From: Mercurialis annua
Taxonomy: Eukaryota > Streptophyta > Magnoliopsida > Malpighiales > Euphorbiaceae
Reading direction: 5' to 3'
DNA length: 64,000 bases
Assembly (NCBI RefSeq): GCF_937616625.2
Contig: NC_065577.1
Span: forward strand, 41,941,001 to 42,005,000
In this document: piece after piece, positions 35,780 through 49,330 of the stretch
How positions within the stretch are numbered: position 1 is the stretch's first letter
Layout: every line of letters begins with the position of its first letter
Notes under the pieces: model-generated
Told to the model about the DNA's origin: nothing
The model's database searches: none
The model's input: only the letters and a program-made list of their open reading frames with translations
Made by a program: the position numbers and the translations under genes

Positions 35780-38700
35780 TCATAGGTTCCACCACTTACG
35801 TTTCTCCATTTGTTTGGCGAGTTCGCTCGCCATTGACGCGAAGTTCTCAGCTCCGTTTTGAAGCTCCTCCGTACGTTGGCTGAGCCTCTATGTTGTATGA
35901 CACAAGTAGAAATGGTGGAGAGCTTAGTAACAGTTTCATAGCTCATTACAAGTAACTTGTAATCAAAATCTAGATATATGAAGCGGATAACTGCTCTATA
36001 TAAAACTAGTTGAATTAATTTAGAGTTAATTGCAAAGCAAATTGTGTTCTACGATTACAACACAAACTTTGTATTTTGACTTACGAACTAGCAAGCAATT
36101 TGGAACATCAATTAGTTTTTCGATAAATAAATGATGATGTATATTCTAGTGTCAGCAGCAATATTTTTTATCAGAGCTCTGAATTGCAAAAATTTGAAGT
36201 CTATGTCCAGGATTTAAAGTTTATATTATAATTAGAAAACACGCTGAAGTTCATGATATAATTTGCATTTAACTCATCGAGTCACGTGCATTATTGGTAG
36301 CTTGTTAGGTTAGGGTCCATGCCACAAATAGATGAATTGTATAGTTAATGTAGCCACTGGCTGCATACAGTTTTTACTCTTGAAGATGACATGGGTTTTA
36401 TAGATGAAAGAGCTTATCAAGCACATTAAAGCAAACCAGAAGATCTATACCTCAAGTTTTTCTCCACGCTCCGCAAGCTTCTCTCTTGCACGCAAAGCAG
36501 CAGTAGCAGGATCCTGCAAAAACTGACCACCAAATGAGAAAAAACGAGTTACAAAGTAACGCCTTCTTTACCATTCTTTTTTTTTTCAGCTTACCTCCTT
36601 CCGATATTTGGCCTTAATTTCTTCAGCTGTTCTAGGTTTCGGATTTGAATCACTAGTAGCCCCCTCAAATAACTTATTCTTCTCTGTTCGTTTATCTGAA
36701 GAGAAACAAGATCTTTTAATCAAAATTTTTAAAACCAGCTGATTCTTATGGTCCAACCAGTTCAACAGTTTGCCAGACTCGGGCGGATTTCCCGGTTCAC
36801 TCTGGTTGAACCTCTTTTCTGATTGTCAAACAGAACTGAACTGGAGTGGCCACCGGTTCCTGGTCGACCCAATTGAACTAGACGGTCCGGTTTTTAAAAC
36901 AGTGACAAAAATATTGGATATAGAAAATGGATTAAACCTTTTGTAGCTTTTTTACTCATCTCTGGAGAATATTGGACAACCAGCGGTTCATCAATGTCAA
37001 TGTCGTCTGCAAAAAAACAGCAGTAAGCAAAAGGAAAAGTAACAGAAATGGGAATAGAGGAAGAAGATAAAGTAAAAAATAAATCACCTATATTCAGCTG
37101 CAAGACTTTTGGATCATCTGATATGATGTCCGCATAAGGCTTCAAGTATGGGGGATTCAAAAATATGCTCTCTAAATGAGCCAAGTTATTCTTATAAATT
37201 TCCAGGTGATCCGCGTTGCGCTCAACTTTACCCGCTTGTAAGCCCTTAATAAAACCGCCTAAAATACCAGAGGGAAAATCCTGTTGCCATAGAGATAAAA
37301 AATAAATATATTAGAACTGCGTATGACAGGAAAAAAGATAGCTGGGAGCTGAAAATAATAAACTTTAACCTGTGTTTTCTGATGAGTGGGAGATAAACTC
37401 ATAGCAGCATCAGCAGCAGCTGCGAGGACTTTGTCATGAAGGCAAGGTAATGACTCTGAAAACCTAATATCAGCAAGGGATAATTTTAGAAAGAGAAAAA
37501 AAAGTTTTTTCTGAGCAGCAAAACTACAGTGCTTGACGGACTTGGCTTCTAAACTAGCTGAAAGAGATCAAATTCTTACGGTGATATCAAGGTCTTATCG
37601 AAAAATAACCCTTCAGTCTTTTGAATTTTAGGAAGTTAAAACATTTCTTTGAAATTTTCTTTAAACTTTCATTAATTCTCCTCCACATATGTACATATAT
37701 AAACAATATATACCTGCTGAATATAAGGAAACTTATCCCATTTATAGCATTCATGTAAGTTACATAATACTGGCTAGCATAAACTAAAAATAGAAAAGTT
37801 CAAATAAGCTAATATTCTTTTCCTAATTTTTGTTAGTTAGCAACCCATTTAATACAGTGTTTACAATGTAGAGCACATTGACACTGGATAAATACAGAGA
37901 GAGAGAGTGAGAGAGAGAGGAGACCTGAACTTTTTTCCGCATGCCAAAAGAGAAATAAAAGAAAATTCGCATGCATTCACCTACAAACAAAATGTCAGCC
38001 AAGAGTTAGGTTAATTATCCCAGATTACAATAAGATAATAGATGTGCTAAAATGCACATCAAAATACTAAAATGCACATAAAAAGGATTGAGAACAAAGA
38101 TGAAGGTGAGAATCAGTTTTATATTTTTAATTTGAAGGTGAGAATCAGTTTTATATTTTTAATTTTGCTTTCACAAAGTGATCCTATGTGGGGAAGGATA
38201 TAAGAAAGTGAAGTGGTCTACGGCAGAGAAGATTGAAATATAGTACAAGTCAATTGGTTTTGCGTAAAATGAATTTAAACTTCCAATCCCAATTTCTACT
38301 TTTTCACTTAATCTAAAGGTGGCAATAATGGCCCCAAGCTCTCCTAACTCCCACTCCAAAAAAGGAGTCGAGCAAGGATGATATGAGAATCAATTTGTAT
38401 CTACAACAGGTTTTCTATGTAGATTTTAAGACTATGCACTTCATTCTGCAGCCAACACGGATAGGAAAATATCTTTCCACCGCAAAAATCTAGCATTTTA
38501 CAGATAGATTTGAGACCATATGAATAGAAGTTGATCCATTTTGATATCTTTCATTTACATATCACATCAGTAGTCATTCAAATAGTGATACAGTAGAATC
38601 CGACTTTTTTCAAGTTTAAATACCCATTTTGATTTTTCTTTCTGAAAAAAGCAATAATTAGAGAGATTTTACGAGCTTCGCAAAATTCATAAAGAAAAGT

Positions 38701-41700
38701 CATGTGATAGTAGAACAGTGCCAACTTGGTCCTAGTGCATTGAAGTAACTGGACTATTCAAAAAGTGGAAAAGGAAATGACAAACCAGCAGAATCTCCGC
38801 AGTATCGGACGAGCATATCGTTTTCTCCATATTAGGCTTAAAGCTCCACCTTAGAATTGACATTAAAGAGTTCTCTCGGATCACTTCAAGATCTACCAAA
38901 GATCTGCAGAACATAAATTTACTTCCATTTAATGCTGAAATTCTAGAGATCAATTTACCGGAAGTAAAGATGGATACAGAGAAATCATATGTCCACTACC
39001 TGCGACAAATATAACGAATTTACTGATTGCTTTACCTTATTTCAATGGATCCAGTCTGATAGAGAACAATGAGCCCACACTCTTTATCATTTTTCTTAAA
39101 GGTTGTAGCCCAACAGCATGGTTTCGAAAGATTCACCTTCCGAATAGGGTTGGTATCACCCTAAAAATAAAATAATTTTTACGTCCTGGAAATAGGAAAT
39201 AAAATTGCTCAAACTGAATATGGATAAAATAAAAGGCACCTCATGCAGAGACTTAAAATGATGTAAGTGTAATTCATCCTCAAAACAAAGCAGAAGAAGA
39301 CAGTTCTCTATCCTCTGTGAGGAATATGATGTTTCAGGGTCGATTTTAAGTGTAGTTCCAAAGTGAATGACACCTGGGTCAGTTTCACTATTTGCTTCGC
39401 TGTTTGGAATCACATTCAGTTGTTTTTCGTTGGACATATCAGAGATCAAGTCCTCTGCAAACACACAATTTTAGAAATCCCTACAACTCAAAAGACGGAA
39501 ATGAATTATTTTTCTCAAACTGGTCAACATACTTGCCTATGATATGCATAGAAATTACATTTAAATCCCTTTCAGATTGTAGTGATTGAGAGCTGATTAT
39601 GGTACCAGAGCTGCCATCTACAGTAACAAACTGTGCATCTTTGGTCATAACTACTAATTCTGACTTTACATGATCGGCCTTGCTTTTAGGCTCAATATCC
39701 TCTGTAGAAGTACCCGGAAATGATTTTACAGCCAGAGACTTTACAGGTGATTCTGAGTTGGAGACAGTATCGATGACAAATATTACCGATAACGTGCTTA
39801 TATCAAGCATTGCTACCTGAAATATCAAATTCAATATTAATGCTTGAAACTCATTGTTTCAAAGACCTTGGTTTTCAAGATGATAAGTCAACTTGGACTA
39901 ATGAGATGTTGGAAAAAGTACACAGATAATTCCAACCTTGCCACAGTGAAATCCCACAGCAAGTCTGGAACCGAAGTTAGCGAATTGTAAACAGCTAACG
40001 GGAGAATTAGAGAAGGAAAAGACAGCTATGCATTGAGGTCCATTTTCTTGATGCGTTGTGTGCACTGCACGGTTAACACAATGTAATTAAGAGTGGCAAA
40101 AGCAAGACTATCATGCACCTGTTGTTAAATTATGAGAGAATGCAGACTATCATTAACCAACTACATAAGCAAAAACTTGGATATTACAGCACATATAGCA
40201 TGATATCAAGAAAAAAACAAGTACTTCTAAACTACTAAGCACTGATAAAGAAAATATTATCCATCTTAACTCAATAAAAATTCCTTACAGGATTAAGCCA
40301 TATATATGTTGGAAGATCAGCCTTCTAGTTCAGAAATACAAATTGGATAACCCAAAAAAACTTATACATATGTTGCACACAAAATCAATCTGCAGAAAGA
40401 AACCACAGAATTATTCCTAAACTCAAATTTCCAGGATTGAACTGCGTTTCAATTAACACGAGTCAAGAAACCTAATACTTGACTGATTGCCCACTTGAAA
40501 TAATTCTGAGAAATTAAATTTGTTCAAACTTAATATCTCAAATATCTAATAGTTAGAAATTAGGCAAGCATGTTCTAAGACTACATAGTTTCTTAACAAA
40601 AATTCAGGATAGAGACTCACACACACTCTAAAAGAAATTCAAATTGAACATGCAGAGTGGTAGAAGTAGTTATGAAGTGATACCTTCTTTTCCAGATTCC
40701 TTGACCAAGTGCAAACTTGTTTCATTAGTGTCCCCAATTAGTTTATATAGAAGAACCTGCATATTCACCAAACAAAGAGTATTACCACACAGCATCGAAT
40801 CATGACAACCTTAAAATTTGGCATCCATAAAGCCATTCAACTCTTACCATACCAAGTTCATTGCCAATAGCTAAACTTAAAGTGAATGAGCAAAAGTCCA
40901 ATTCAGATATTGATGCAGCTGTACCAGCAATGTCGATACCTTTCATCTGTTCATCATGAAAAGATAAGTGCTGTTAATATAAATTGTCAATGCCAAATAG
41001 GTAGGATCTCTATAATTTTTAATGATTAGAACTAGAAGTGTCAAAATCAGTGACAAGATATTATCTACTAACCTCAGGTCCTAAAACGTAAACAGGTGCA
41101 AAGATTGGATTTGTGGCATCCCATATCCTAACAGAACCATCTTGGTAACCGGCTATATATAATCTCTCAACCTGATAATTTTCAGTGTTGTGAGGTAGAC
41201 TGGGGACGCCACCAGTCAATGGCCAAGTCATACTTCTACGTGCATGTGCTGCCTGGACTTTTGCTGCAGATACTGTCTAATTTGAAAGTCAACAAAAATC
41301 AACCAAGAAAACAACCTTTTTAAGCATGTGATATTAGATAACAAATTTACTTATCACACTCACAAAACATGAATTACTGCTTTAGAGCATAAATTTGACA
41401 AACAAACAAGCAACCCAAGACTCAATTTGATTGTTATTGAAGTTTTACTTGAAATCGTTTTTGCAAATGGTGAACTTCAGGATAAAAATGATGGAAAATT
41501 CAATGATTAGCCGGCCAGGAAAGTTTCTGTGAAGAGAATATTATGGTTTCTTTCCTTTAAAATTTTAAGAAATGGAAACGGAGAATAGTTCTCTTTTTTT
41601 TCCCGCCGGAAACACCTCTATGGTGCAAACGGTGTCTATGGCCCTCATACTGCAATGCAGCATGAAACATTTTTCAGGAATGTAATCAATGTAGCTACAT

Positions 41701-44700
41701 CCATTTCCTTGTCATGAAAAAGACATAAAACCTTAAATAGAAAAGTCTAAAAGCTTTAATTATTTTTCTTCTTTACTTTTACTGTCGACCAAATGACAGC
41801 TCTAGCTAAATGACTGATAAATGATATTACTATAATAGAGATCATATCAGACGTAGATTCTATTAATGTTCCTAGTGCCTGTTTACTATTCTCATACCTT
41901 AGAAAGAGCTTTTGAAAGCTTCCCATCGCTATATACCGAACCTAGCCTTCCAACAGTCATGTATGGTTCAACAGTAGGTATGACCATAGGGGACTGGATT
42001 GAAGGAACAGAATTTTGCTTCTGTTGCTGGGATAAGCAAGCAAAGCTAGCATCATCATAAAAATGCAGCTGTCCTGGGTTTGTCAATACTAAGGTCCCTC
42101 TGGTTTCGCTTACACCGTCATTTCTTAGCAAAATCATATCAGCAAAAGTCCCATTGAGAGTAAGATCCACACGCCCGATGCACTTGAGATTTTTTATTCC
42201 AGAAGACCAATCAATACTCAATATCTGTAAAAGATAGGGAATTTAATAGTGGAAACACCATCAATTTTGGAAGATGTTAAAATACAATGAATGGATTTTC
42301 TTTGGCTAAATTAAATAATAAATTTTATGTGAAGCCTAAAATCTCGCAACAACACAAGATAAAAAATCTATCTCTGTTTGAACTGATTTTGCAAGCAGAT
42401 TAACATTTTGGCATGTTAACAATGTCCAGGAAAAGTTTAAAAATCTTCTAGTTGAAATATTTGGAATCATTTTCATAACTTCCTTTTCCTTTATCTCAGC
42501 TATAATTTCATATTATTGCTAAGCTCTCCAATTTGATTTTCCCCTTCTATGAAGTTCAATCTCTCATCATTTGTCCAACACTCGCATTAAGAATACCCAA
42601 GCCAGAAGTAATGGACATAATGCACTTACAATGGGCAAAAAAATAATTGTCAACAGAAAATATTAATTTAGAAAATCATAAGAAAGTTAATACTGGGAGT
42701 TGAAAAGCCTACTGTTAGGACTTCTTCAGACCCAATTGCATCTCCACCATAGACAAAGAGTTGACTGTGGCCATCATTTTGTGGACTGTCCGCAGACCAA
42801 TGTAAAACAATTACAGGGAGTCTTCTGGAAGCTGAGGATAGTTGCAGCTTAACAACATCATTCGATGATTTTTCAGACATCTCATCAGTATGAGAAGAAG
42901 TTGATAAGCTCCAGAACATTATGTCTCCATCGACATATCCAACAGCAAGAACTGATCCATCACTAGATGCCCAACAGAGAGCACTTATTTCTTTATCAGA
43001 TTGTTCGTATTCTGATATATCATCAGAGAGCTCATGGCCTGTGCCATTATGAAAGTCATCCACTGATTTAGTCTTCAATTGAAGATCTTTATTGCCTTTA
43101 GTTAAAATGACTTTATCTTCAGAAGCATCCCAGAGAATAATTAATCCATCATCATATGCAATCAACAGTCTGTAAAAACGTAAGTTCTCTGAAATGTAAT
43201 AAGAGTATAAAAGAACATGTGCACAATGTGGTAAAATTAGTCTTTTTACAAAGTTCATATAAGTTTGGAAACATGCATACATCAACATACAATCACCTAG
43301 AGAGTTCCATATATAGAAATTATTTGACTTATGTGTGCGTAATCTGAATCATAGTTATCAAAAGCGCGCCTCAGGCGTGCCTATGCGCTAGAAAAGCGCT
43401 AGGCGAGGGTGGTGCGCCTGGGTGCGCTTCGGGTGCGCTTAAGGCATGGTGCGCTTTTTCCAGGCAAGAGACATTGTTGGAAACCCTATTTTTTTGTATT
43501 TGTTAAAGTTTTGGGCTTTGGACTTTGAGCTTTTAAAAAATCAAATATAAATAAAACAATTAATGAAAACAGAAGCCTTACAAATATAAAAATATTGCAC
43601 TTAAAAACTATTATGCTCAAGACTCCTCTATCTTGATCGATGATCTTGTTTTTTATCACATTAAAATAAGAATCAAGGTCATGGACAAAGAATCATGTCA
43701 TCTGAGCAAGCTTTTATATATCTATAATAGGTATTTAACTTTTTTACGTATATGCGCCTAGATTCACTCGGGCGTGCGCTTTTTTTGCGCCTAGCGCCTC
43801 GGGCTATTTGAGGCCCTTTGCGCTTTAGGTGCGCCTAGCGCTTTAACAACTATGATCTGAATCTTAACTTGCAGAATTTGCCCCCAATGAAATTTTGGAA
43901 AAGAGAACAGCACAACAATGGGCCCACATTTCAATTTACATGTGGCTTAGAGGGGAAAATTTAATGCATGTGTCCCTAGACGTAGACATTAATGATCTGC
44001 GAAGACAACTAAGTAATCCTAAAAGATTGACAACAGTAATCACTCAACAGTACAAAAGAAAAGACCAGGAAAATAATATGTTAATACGAGGAGAATAAAG
44101 AAATGTTTATCTTACCTATTTCCTTGAGATGCAGGTTGAGGGAGAAGCCCAACAACAGACTGATGATTAAGTGAGGACACCCCAGATGCTTCTGTAAAAT
44201 TAAGTAAATATTTGGTACATAATTAGCATGGAGCAGTACAAACATAAACAGGTCATAAACAATGTACACACGAACACATAATGTGGCAACTAAACACTAA
44301 TGTAAACTACAATGCTGAGTCTCGTCAATCAGTGCACCATAGCCATACAATTAACAGTTTTTGTCCTTAAAATGATGGCCATCGTTATGAAAAAGAAAAC
44401 TGGTATTAGTAGAAAGGAATTGAATGAAAAAAGATTAAAGTCGCAGAAATTAAAGCCTTACCAGCTATTGCATCTTGGGGAACATAGTAAGGAAGTTGTA
44501 CAAGTTTTATTTCTTCTTCATCATATGTCAACACAGACACCATTCCATACTCATCGCCAACATACCTAAGGAGATGGCATGGAAAAAATGAGTAATCAAG
44601 TCATACTAAAATCCCCCACGTATCACCACTCATAGGGTAAATGCTAACTGAAATGCAGTATTATATTGTAATTTTCGGGCATTATACATGTAACATGAGC

Positions 44701-45780
44701 CACAAATAATCGAGAATGCAGTTATAGTAGACTCCCATTGTAAACTCGAAGCCAGTTTCCTTTGCTCCAAATCCCACACCTAGTAAATAAACATGATCAG
44801 GACACCAATAACAGCTAACATTCAAACAATTTTCTAAACAAACAAAGCAACGAAAAAAACGATACCTGAATTTCATTTTCAGCTGTAATACTGACTAGAA
44901 AACCTCGGTTTTGTAGAAACTGTTAAAAAAAACACAAAAACATGCTCAAGATATTAATCGAAACTTCCATAATCAAAGCATCGCTGTCTCCGAAAAGCAA
45001 CTTGAGAGTGCAATTTTGCTCCTTTCGGAGCTTTTACGACTTGAACATGTATAAAATTTTCTTTAATCATTATAAACATTTGTATGAAGTATGAACTCTA
45101 ATCAACATTGTTATCAGAAGTGAGTTAGATTCTTCTGCTATGACAATAAATACAGAACAATGCCCTAAATATGGTATTTATTTCGAAATCGAGTTTACAA
45201 ACAAACCTCCAAATTCTTAAAAGGCAGTTGCTTAGGAGATACAAGTAATCCTTCAATGTTATCACCACCAATCACTTTTATCCTACCATCCCTGTGTTTA
45301 AATAATTTAAAAATGATTAGCTAACTCAACTAAATTAGAAACTTATAAGAAATAATAACAATGTCAACTTCAATTAGAAACTTAACATATAAATTCAAGA
45401 AAAATGTAATCAAATAAAATTGACTCACAGAGTTCCGATAGCTAACAAGCTTTGAATCGGATCAAAAGCTAAAACTGATGCCGTTGATGGAATTCCATAG
45501 TGAACATCAACCGTCGGATTTATATCTTCACTTCTCAATTTTCCTATTCCCAAATTATCCTCCTCTTGCTCCGCCGGTTCCTTAATTAATATCACCGTGG
45601 AAAAATTTATTCAGAGACTAACTCTAGTCATGTAATGTAAAAATATTAACAAAATGAAACAGAAAATATTAGAAATGTTACCTTGGAAGTTTCCGGCTGG
45701 TCAGGTAGCGGTGACGGTGACGGTGGCGGTGGCTGTTGTGGTTGCTGCGCGGTGTTCTTGTGGAAGAGCTTGGCTAACAT
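35780..45780 (-). CDS. Tomosyn/Lgl-type WD40 protein with C-terminal R-SNARE motif (frame break in exon 2)
   Basis: Twenty-four exons, all with consistent phases: 45780-45682, 45580-45430, 45291-45207, 44919-44866, 44779-44688, 44565-44462, 44191-44116, 43169-42713, 42224-41898, 41276-41073, 40946-40848, 40756-40684, 40064-39937, 39816-39537, 39454-39240, 39160-39036, 38903-38786, 37980-37925, 37463-37370, 37280-37088, 37006-36938, 36695-36595, 36513-36451, 35887-35780. The expected protein is about 1,123 aa, like Arabidopsis At5g05570. WD repeats include VWDLEQRKLASSLQWES, LLIAYDDGLIILWDAS, CWASSDGSVLAVGYVDGD and YIAGYQDGSVRIWDAT. The last about 60 residues form an R-SNARE-like helix (KLAERGEKLERLSQRTEEL) without a membrane anchor, so it likely binds syntaxins as a decoy in secretion. 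Exon 2 is one base short: no frame runs from exon 1 into the conserved HYGIPSTAS block. This may be a lesion or a sequencing error. The intron at 39455-39536 has a GC donor. Confidence 0.92.
36020..36275. repeat. Decayed GGTTAATTGC-family MITE in a tomosyn intron
   Basis: Opens GAGTTAATTGCAAAGCAAAT and closes 'ataatttgcatttaactc', which are inverted. Inner phrases ('ttacaacacaaact') resemble the copies at 3020 and 12600. Target duplication is lost. It lies in the last intron (35888-36450). Confidence 0.5.
43350..43854. mobile_element. hAT-type MITE in a tomosyn intron
   Basis: Begins CATAGTTATCAAAAGCGC and ends GCGCTTTAACAACTATG, with a perfect 8-base direct repeat ATCTGAAT (43342-43349 and 43855-43862). 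The arms hold many 'gcgcct' / 'aggcgc' phrases that pair, giving a GC-rich hairpin in an AT-rich intron. It lies within the intron between exons ending at 44116 and starting at 43169. Confidence 0.9.
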
Positions 45781-46109
45781 GGTGAATTGATCAGGTGATT
45801 AGTAGTTTTGAAGTTTTTAGTTTGAATTAATCTCAATTAATTGAAGATTTTGATTATAATCGCCGGGAATTGGTCGACGGTGACGTGAGCTGATGGCTGA
45901 CCGGATTGTTTTTATTTTTTTTAAAAAATAGAGAATAAGTGGGGCCGGGTCTGCTCAGTTATGTTATAGCATATTGTTTACATAAGCCCTTAATATTATC
46001 AGTAAGTATAACAAGAGCCCCGGTTTTAATATTGAATCATTTGGATCCTTAAATTTTAAAAAGTGACTATTTATACCCTTCAACAACACCTTCTAACAAA
46101 AATGATAAA
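45781..46109. other. Tomosyn 5' UTR and promoter region
   Basis: Holds the upstream region of the minus-strand tomosyn gene. No TATA box or other motif was clear. Confidence 0.4.
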
Positions 46110-46297
46110 TAATAGGGTGAAAATTCAAGTGGTAAGCGGCTTGATATCGCTTAAACAAGGTCTCGGGTTCGAGTCCTTGTGAATGCAGAAAATTCCCACT
46201 GGCAGACTCACCCACCATGCCAGGTGCGCGACGCGGGTCAGATCCGGATTAGTCAGCGAAGTTTTGGAAACCGAATGGACTTACAAAAAAAAAAAAC
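46110..46297 (+). mobile_element. SINE with poly(A) tail
   Basis: Box-A-like 'caagtggtaagcggcttg' and box-B GGGTTCGAGTCC are spaced as in tRNA-derived SINEs. The body is GC-rich ('caggtgcgcgacgcgggtc') and ends 'gaaaccgaatggacttac' plus an A-run of about 12. No target duplication was found. Confidence 0.75.
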
Positions 46298-46530
46298 TGA
46301 TACGAGTCATAATTACGTTGAGTTCAAGTTTCAATTCGAGATGAGTGTGCTCTACAAACTCGAATGAGTTTGCGTTCAAGTTCAAACTACTCAAACTTAG
46401 TTTGAGCAACTTCCAGTTCAATAAAAAAATTATTACAAATAATAGGTTTGGTTTATTTAATGTGATTTTAAAATAATTGATTAGATTTGGTTTTTAGTTT
46501 TAAAAACTGAAACAATCGACACATATATTA

Positions 46531-46963
46531 GAGCATCTCTAATGGTCTCTTTAAAATTAACAAACTCTTTAATTTAAAGAGTTTTATCAATAAATTAAAG
46601 TCCAATGGACTCTCTAAAATTTAAATTTAAAGAAGAGAGTGAAAATGGCTCTCTACACGTGGAGAGCCATTTCACTCTCTATTTTATTTTCAAAAAAATA
46701 AACTTTCAAATTTTAAAATAAATTGGTTATTTTTTATTTGAAATGTAATATTTTATATTTTTAAATTTAAAAATTGAATAAGTAAACAAATATTATTAAT
46801 ATTTTCTATTTTTTAATATTATTTATAAAGATAAAAATAAAATAAAGAGTTATTATTAGAGAGTCTATTGGAGTAAATTTAAATATATTACTCTATATAT
46901 TAAAGATGCTCTTTATTTTACTAAATATGCTCTTTAAAATAAAGAGCACTATTGGAGATGCTC
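46531..46963. mobile_element. PIF/Harbinger-type MITE
   Basis: Ends GAGCATCTCTAATGG and, on the other strand, GAGCATCTCCAATAG, with TTA on both sides (46528-46530, 46964-46966), the Harbinger-type target duplication. A central palindrome 'ggctctctacacgtggagagcc' lies near 46650. Confidence 0.75.
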
Positions 46964-46988
46964 TTAGTAATAGATAGTATTTTGCTTA

Positions 46989-47879
46989 TCTATACTATAT
47001 ATAAAAGCACGGATGGGGGGGGGACAGGCAAATTTACTTAATAACCCTTCTTACGTTTTCACTAATTGATTGTTTAAATTACGGTTTTATGGTAATTTAT
47101 TAATTAATTGATTGTTTAAAGAAGTATTCGATTAGAATAAGGAAACTAGACTTATATATTACTTATACATCTCTTTTAAACAAAAATCATAGGAATATAT
47201 AGTAAATAACCTTTCTTTAATTAAAGTCCTTAATCATAGGAAACAAAGGTTTTGCAAAATTTCATTTTTTACCGGCAAACTGTACAATATTTGTCAGACA
47301 ATTATTCCACTTATTTACAACATATTTCATGACTATTATTTCACCTATTATTGTGATCCACAATTCTAATCTAATATATTTATATATACTATATAAAAGA
47401 TTACGAATAAAAGCAAATTTTTTTATATTCATATTTCTAATATTGCTTTAACTGATGATATAATTTATAATAGAATTAATAATTTTAATCCAATCTATAA
47501 TATATTCAAAAACAGAATTACATAATATACATAAATTTATTTCAACTCATCAGATATTATTATATAAACGGATGAGTCACATTATAAAAGCACGGAGAAG
47601 GGAAGAGGGAGGGGAGGGGATAGACACATTTACATTAATCTTTTTTTTACTTTATAAAATTTAATTATTAATTAAAAACTATTAAGATAATCATTAAAAT
47701 TAGAGTACTAACTAAAATAAACTATTATAAAATCTGAGTATCAATTTTAAACAATTAAATAGTTATCTAAAGTATTTAATAGGATAAACTATTTCAAATC
47801 AACTACTATTTCATATTTAATTTGATAATTTGATGAGTCACACTACGAGCCACGTGTGAAACACGTAAATCGACACTAG
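46989..47879 (+). mobile_element. Non-autonomous Helitron, copy 2
   Basis: Starts TCTATACTATATATAAAAGC after an A and ends in a perfect ACGTGT/ACACGT hairpin, nine bases, then CTAG before a T. Ends match the copy at 3744-4295. An extra 5'-end-like 'ttataaaagcacggaga' at 47583-47599 inside suggests a composite of two related elements. No helicase coding sequence. Confidence 0.85.
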
Positions 47880-49319
47880 TATATTCAAAAATATACAAGA
47901 TATTATAATTTAGTTTAGATTGGATTGGATTGCTAAATTAGATATTTATTAACTTTTTTATCTTTAATTTCTTTAAAATGACATACTTTTATAAATAAAA
48001 AACCGAACTGAAAATTTTATTCTTTAATTTTATTTTTTCCAATGATAGAATGATTTTAATATTTTTTTATTACCGAACCGAATAAGCGATGTATACTCCT
48101 ACTCTATTCCTGACTCGTTATCTCTTCTCTTTTCAGAAGCTTAAAGATTCCATAATTGTATATACATATATTCTGCAAATACACAGCCTTAATTATAATA
48201 TATAGTTTAAAAAAATTGATGAGCATGCTCACATATAAAATATATTTACTTACATTATGAGACTTTTATACGATACTATTACATAGTTTATTTGCATCCA
48301 TAAAAAAGTATTAAAAAACAACAATATAGAAGCACAATGGACAGGCCAGCTACTACTTCTGCTGCTGCTTAGTGCTTCCCATACAACAAGGTGATAGCCT
48401 GCCACTACTTGCTTCAAAGTTCACGGATTTTTGGGCTCACAAAACAATATATTATAGCATAATTGCAAAACAGATCATACAATTTAGCATTTTATAAGCT
48501 AAAAATAAATTCAAAATATGAGTTATCCATTTTTTATAATTTAGAATACCGATTAATTTTTTTAAAAATTTAAATATATGGATTAATATCTTTAGTTTCA
48601 CTTATGAATGGGTGGATTAAGAGCAAGCGTTCTCAAATAGTGTTGAACGATTATCTTCTGATTTTCAAATAATCATCCTCTTAATCTTATAGAATTAGGT
48701 CAGTTTATTAGTTTCATAAGCAAAAATCATAAACAAATACACGAACATTTTGTATTTTAGTGCTTGTATATTATATTATGGGTTATCATTATTCATTGAA
48801 TATAAATTCAGTGTACATACATTATTATATTCAACATATATCTTAAACGTTTAAATTTAAACTTGATCAATAAATACTTAAAATATACTAATAAAATACT
48901 AAATAACAAGGATGATAGGCAATTTCCAAAAGAAAAACACAAGGATGATATGCAAGTCAAGTCGAGTTTTAAAAGAGATTAACAGATATTACGAGAACAC
49001 CTTAAAAAAATTAGATCGTTCACTTTGACATTCAAATTAATAGAAAAAAAAACAATTAAGAAAAAGATATAGCTAGGATTTTTCTCGATTATATAATCTG
49101 TAAGATCTTTTTTCTTATATTTATATCATGATATTATTCAACTATTTTGTTATTTTCAAAGAATATATAGATGTATATAACTCGGATATATTTTAAATTA
49201 TCATATATATTGACCGGGTCTGGTTTGTTGGACTTTGTAGTTTATAAGTATTTCGCAAGTATTTTTGACGTGTATTGATCTTTGATATGATCATTAGGTG
49301 TCTTAAATGAGTTCCAATT
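47880..49319. other. Intergenic DNA
   Basis: AT-rich without a supported gene. A small GC-richer patch at 48330-48430 with two similar 'ctactact(t)' phrases has no recognised function. Confidence 0.4.
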
Positions 49320-49330
49320 ATGAAACGACA

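Noticed and set aside
42668..43288. 206-codon continuous frame taken as a separate gene
   Set aside because: Its central part is the largest tomosyn exon (43169-42713); both ends run into introns.
46150..46165. Possible tRNA gene from the GGGTTCGAGTCC box
   Set aside because: No acceptor stem or cloverleaf could be formed; the box-A, box-B and poly(A) arrangement fits a SINE.
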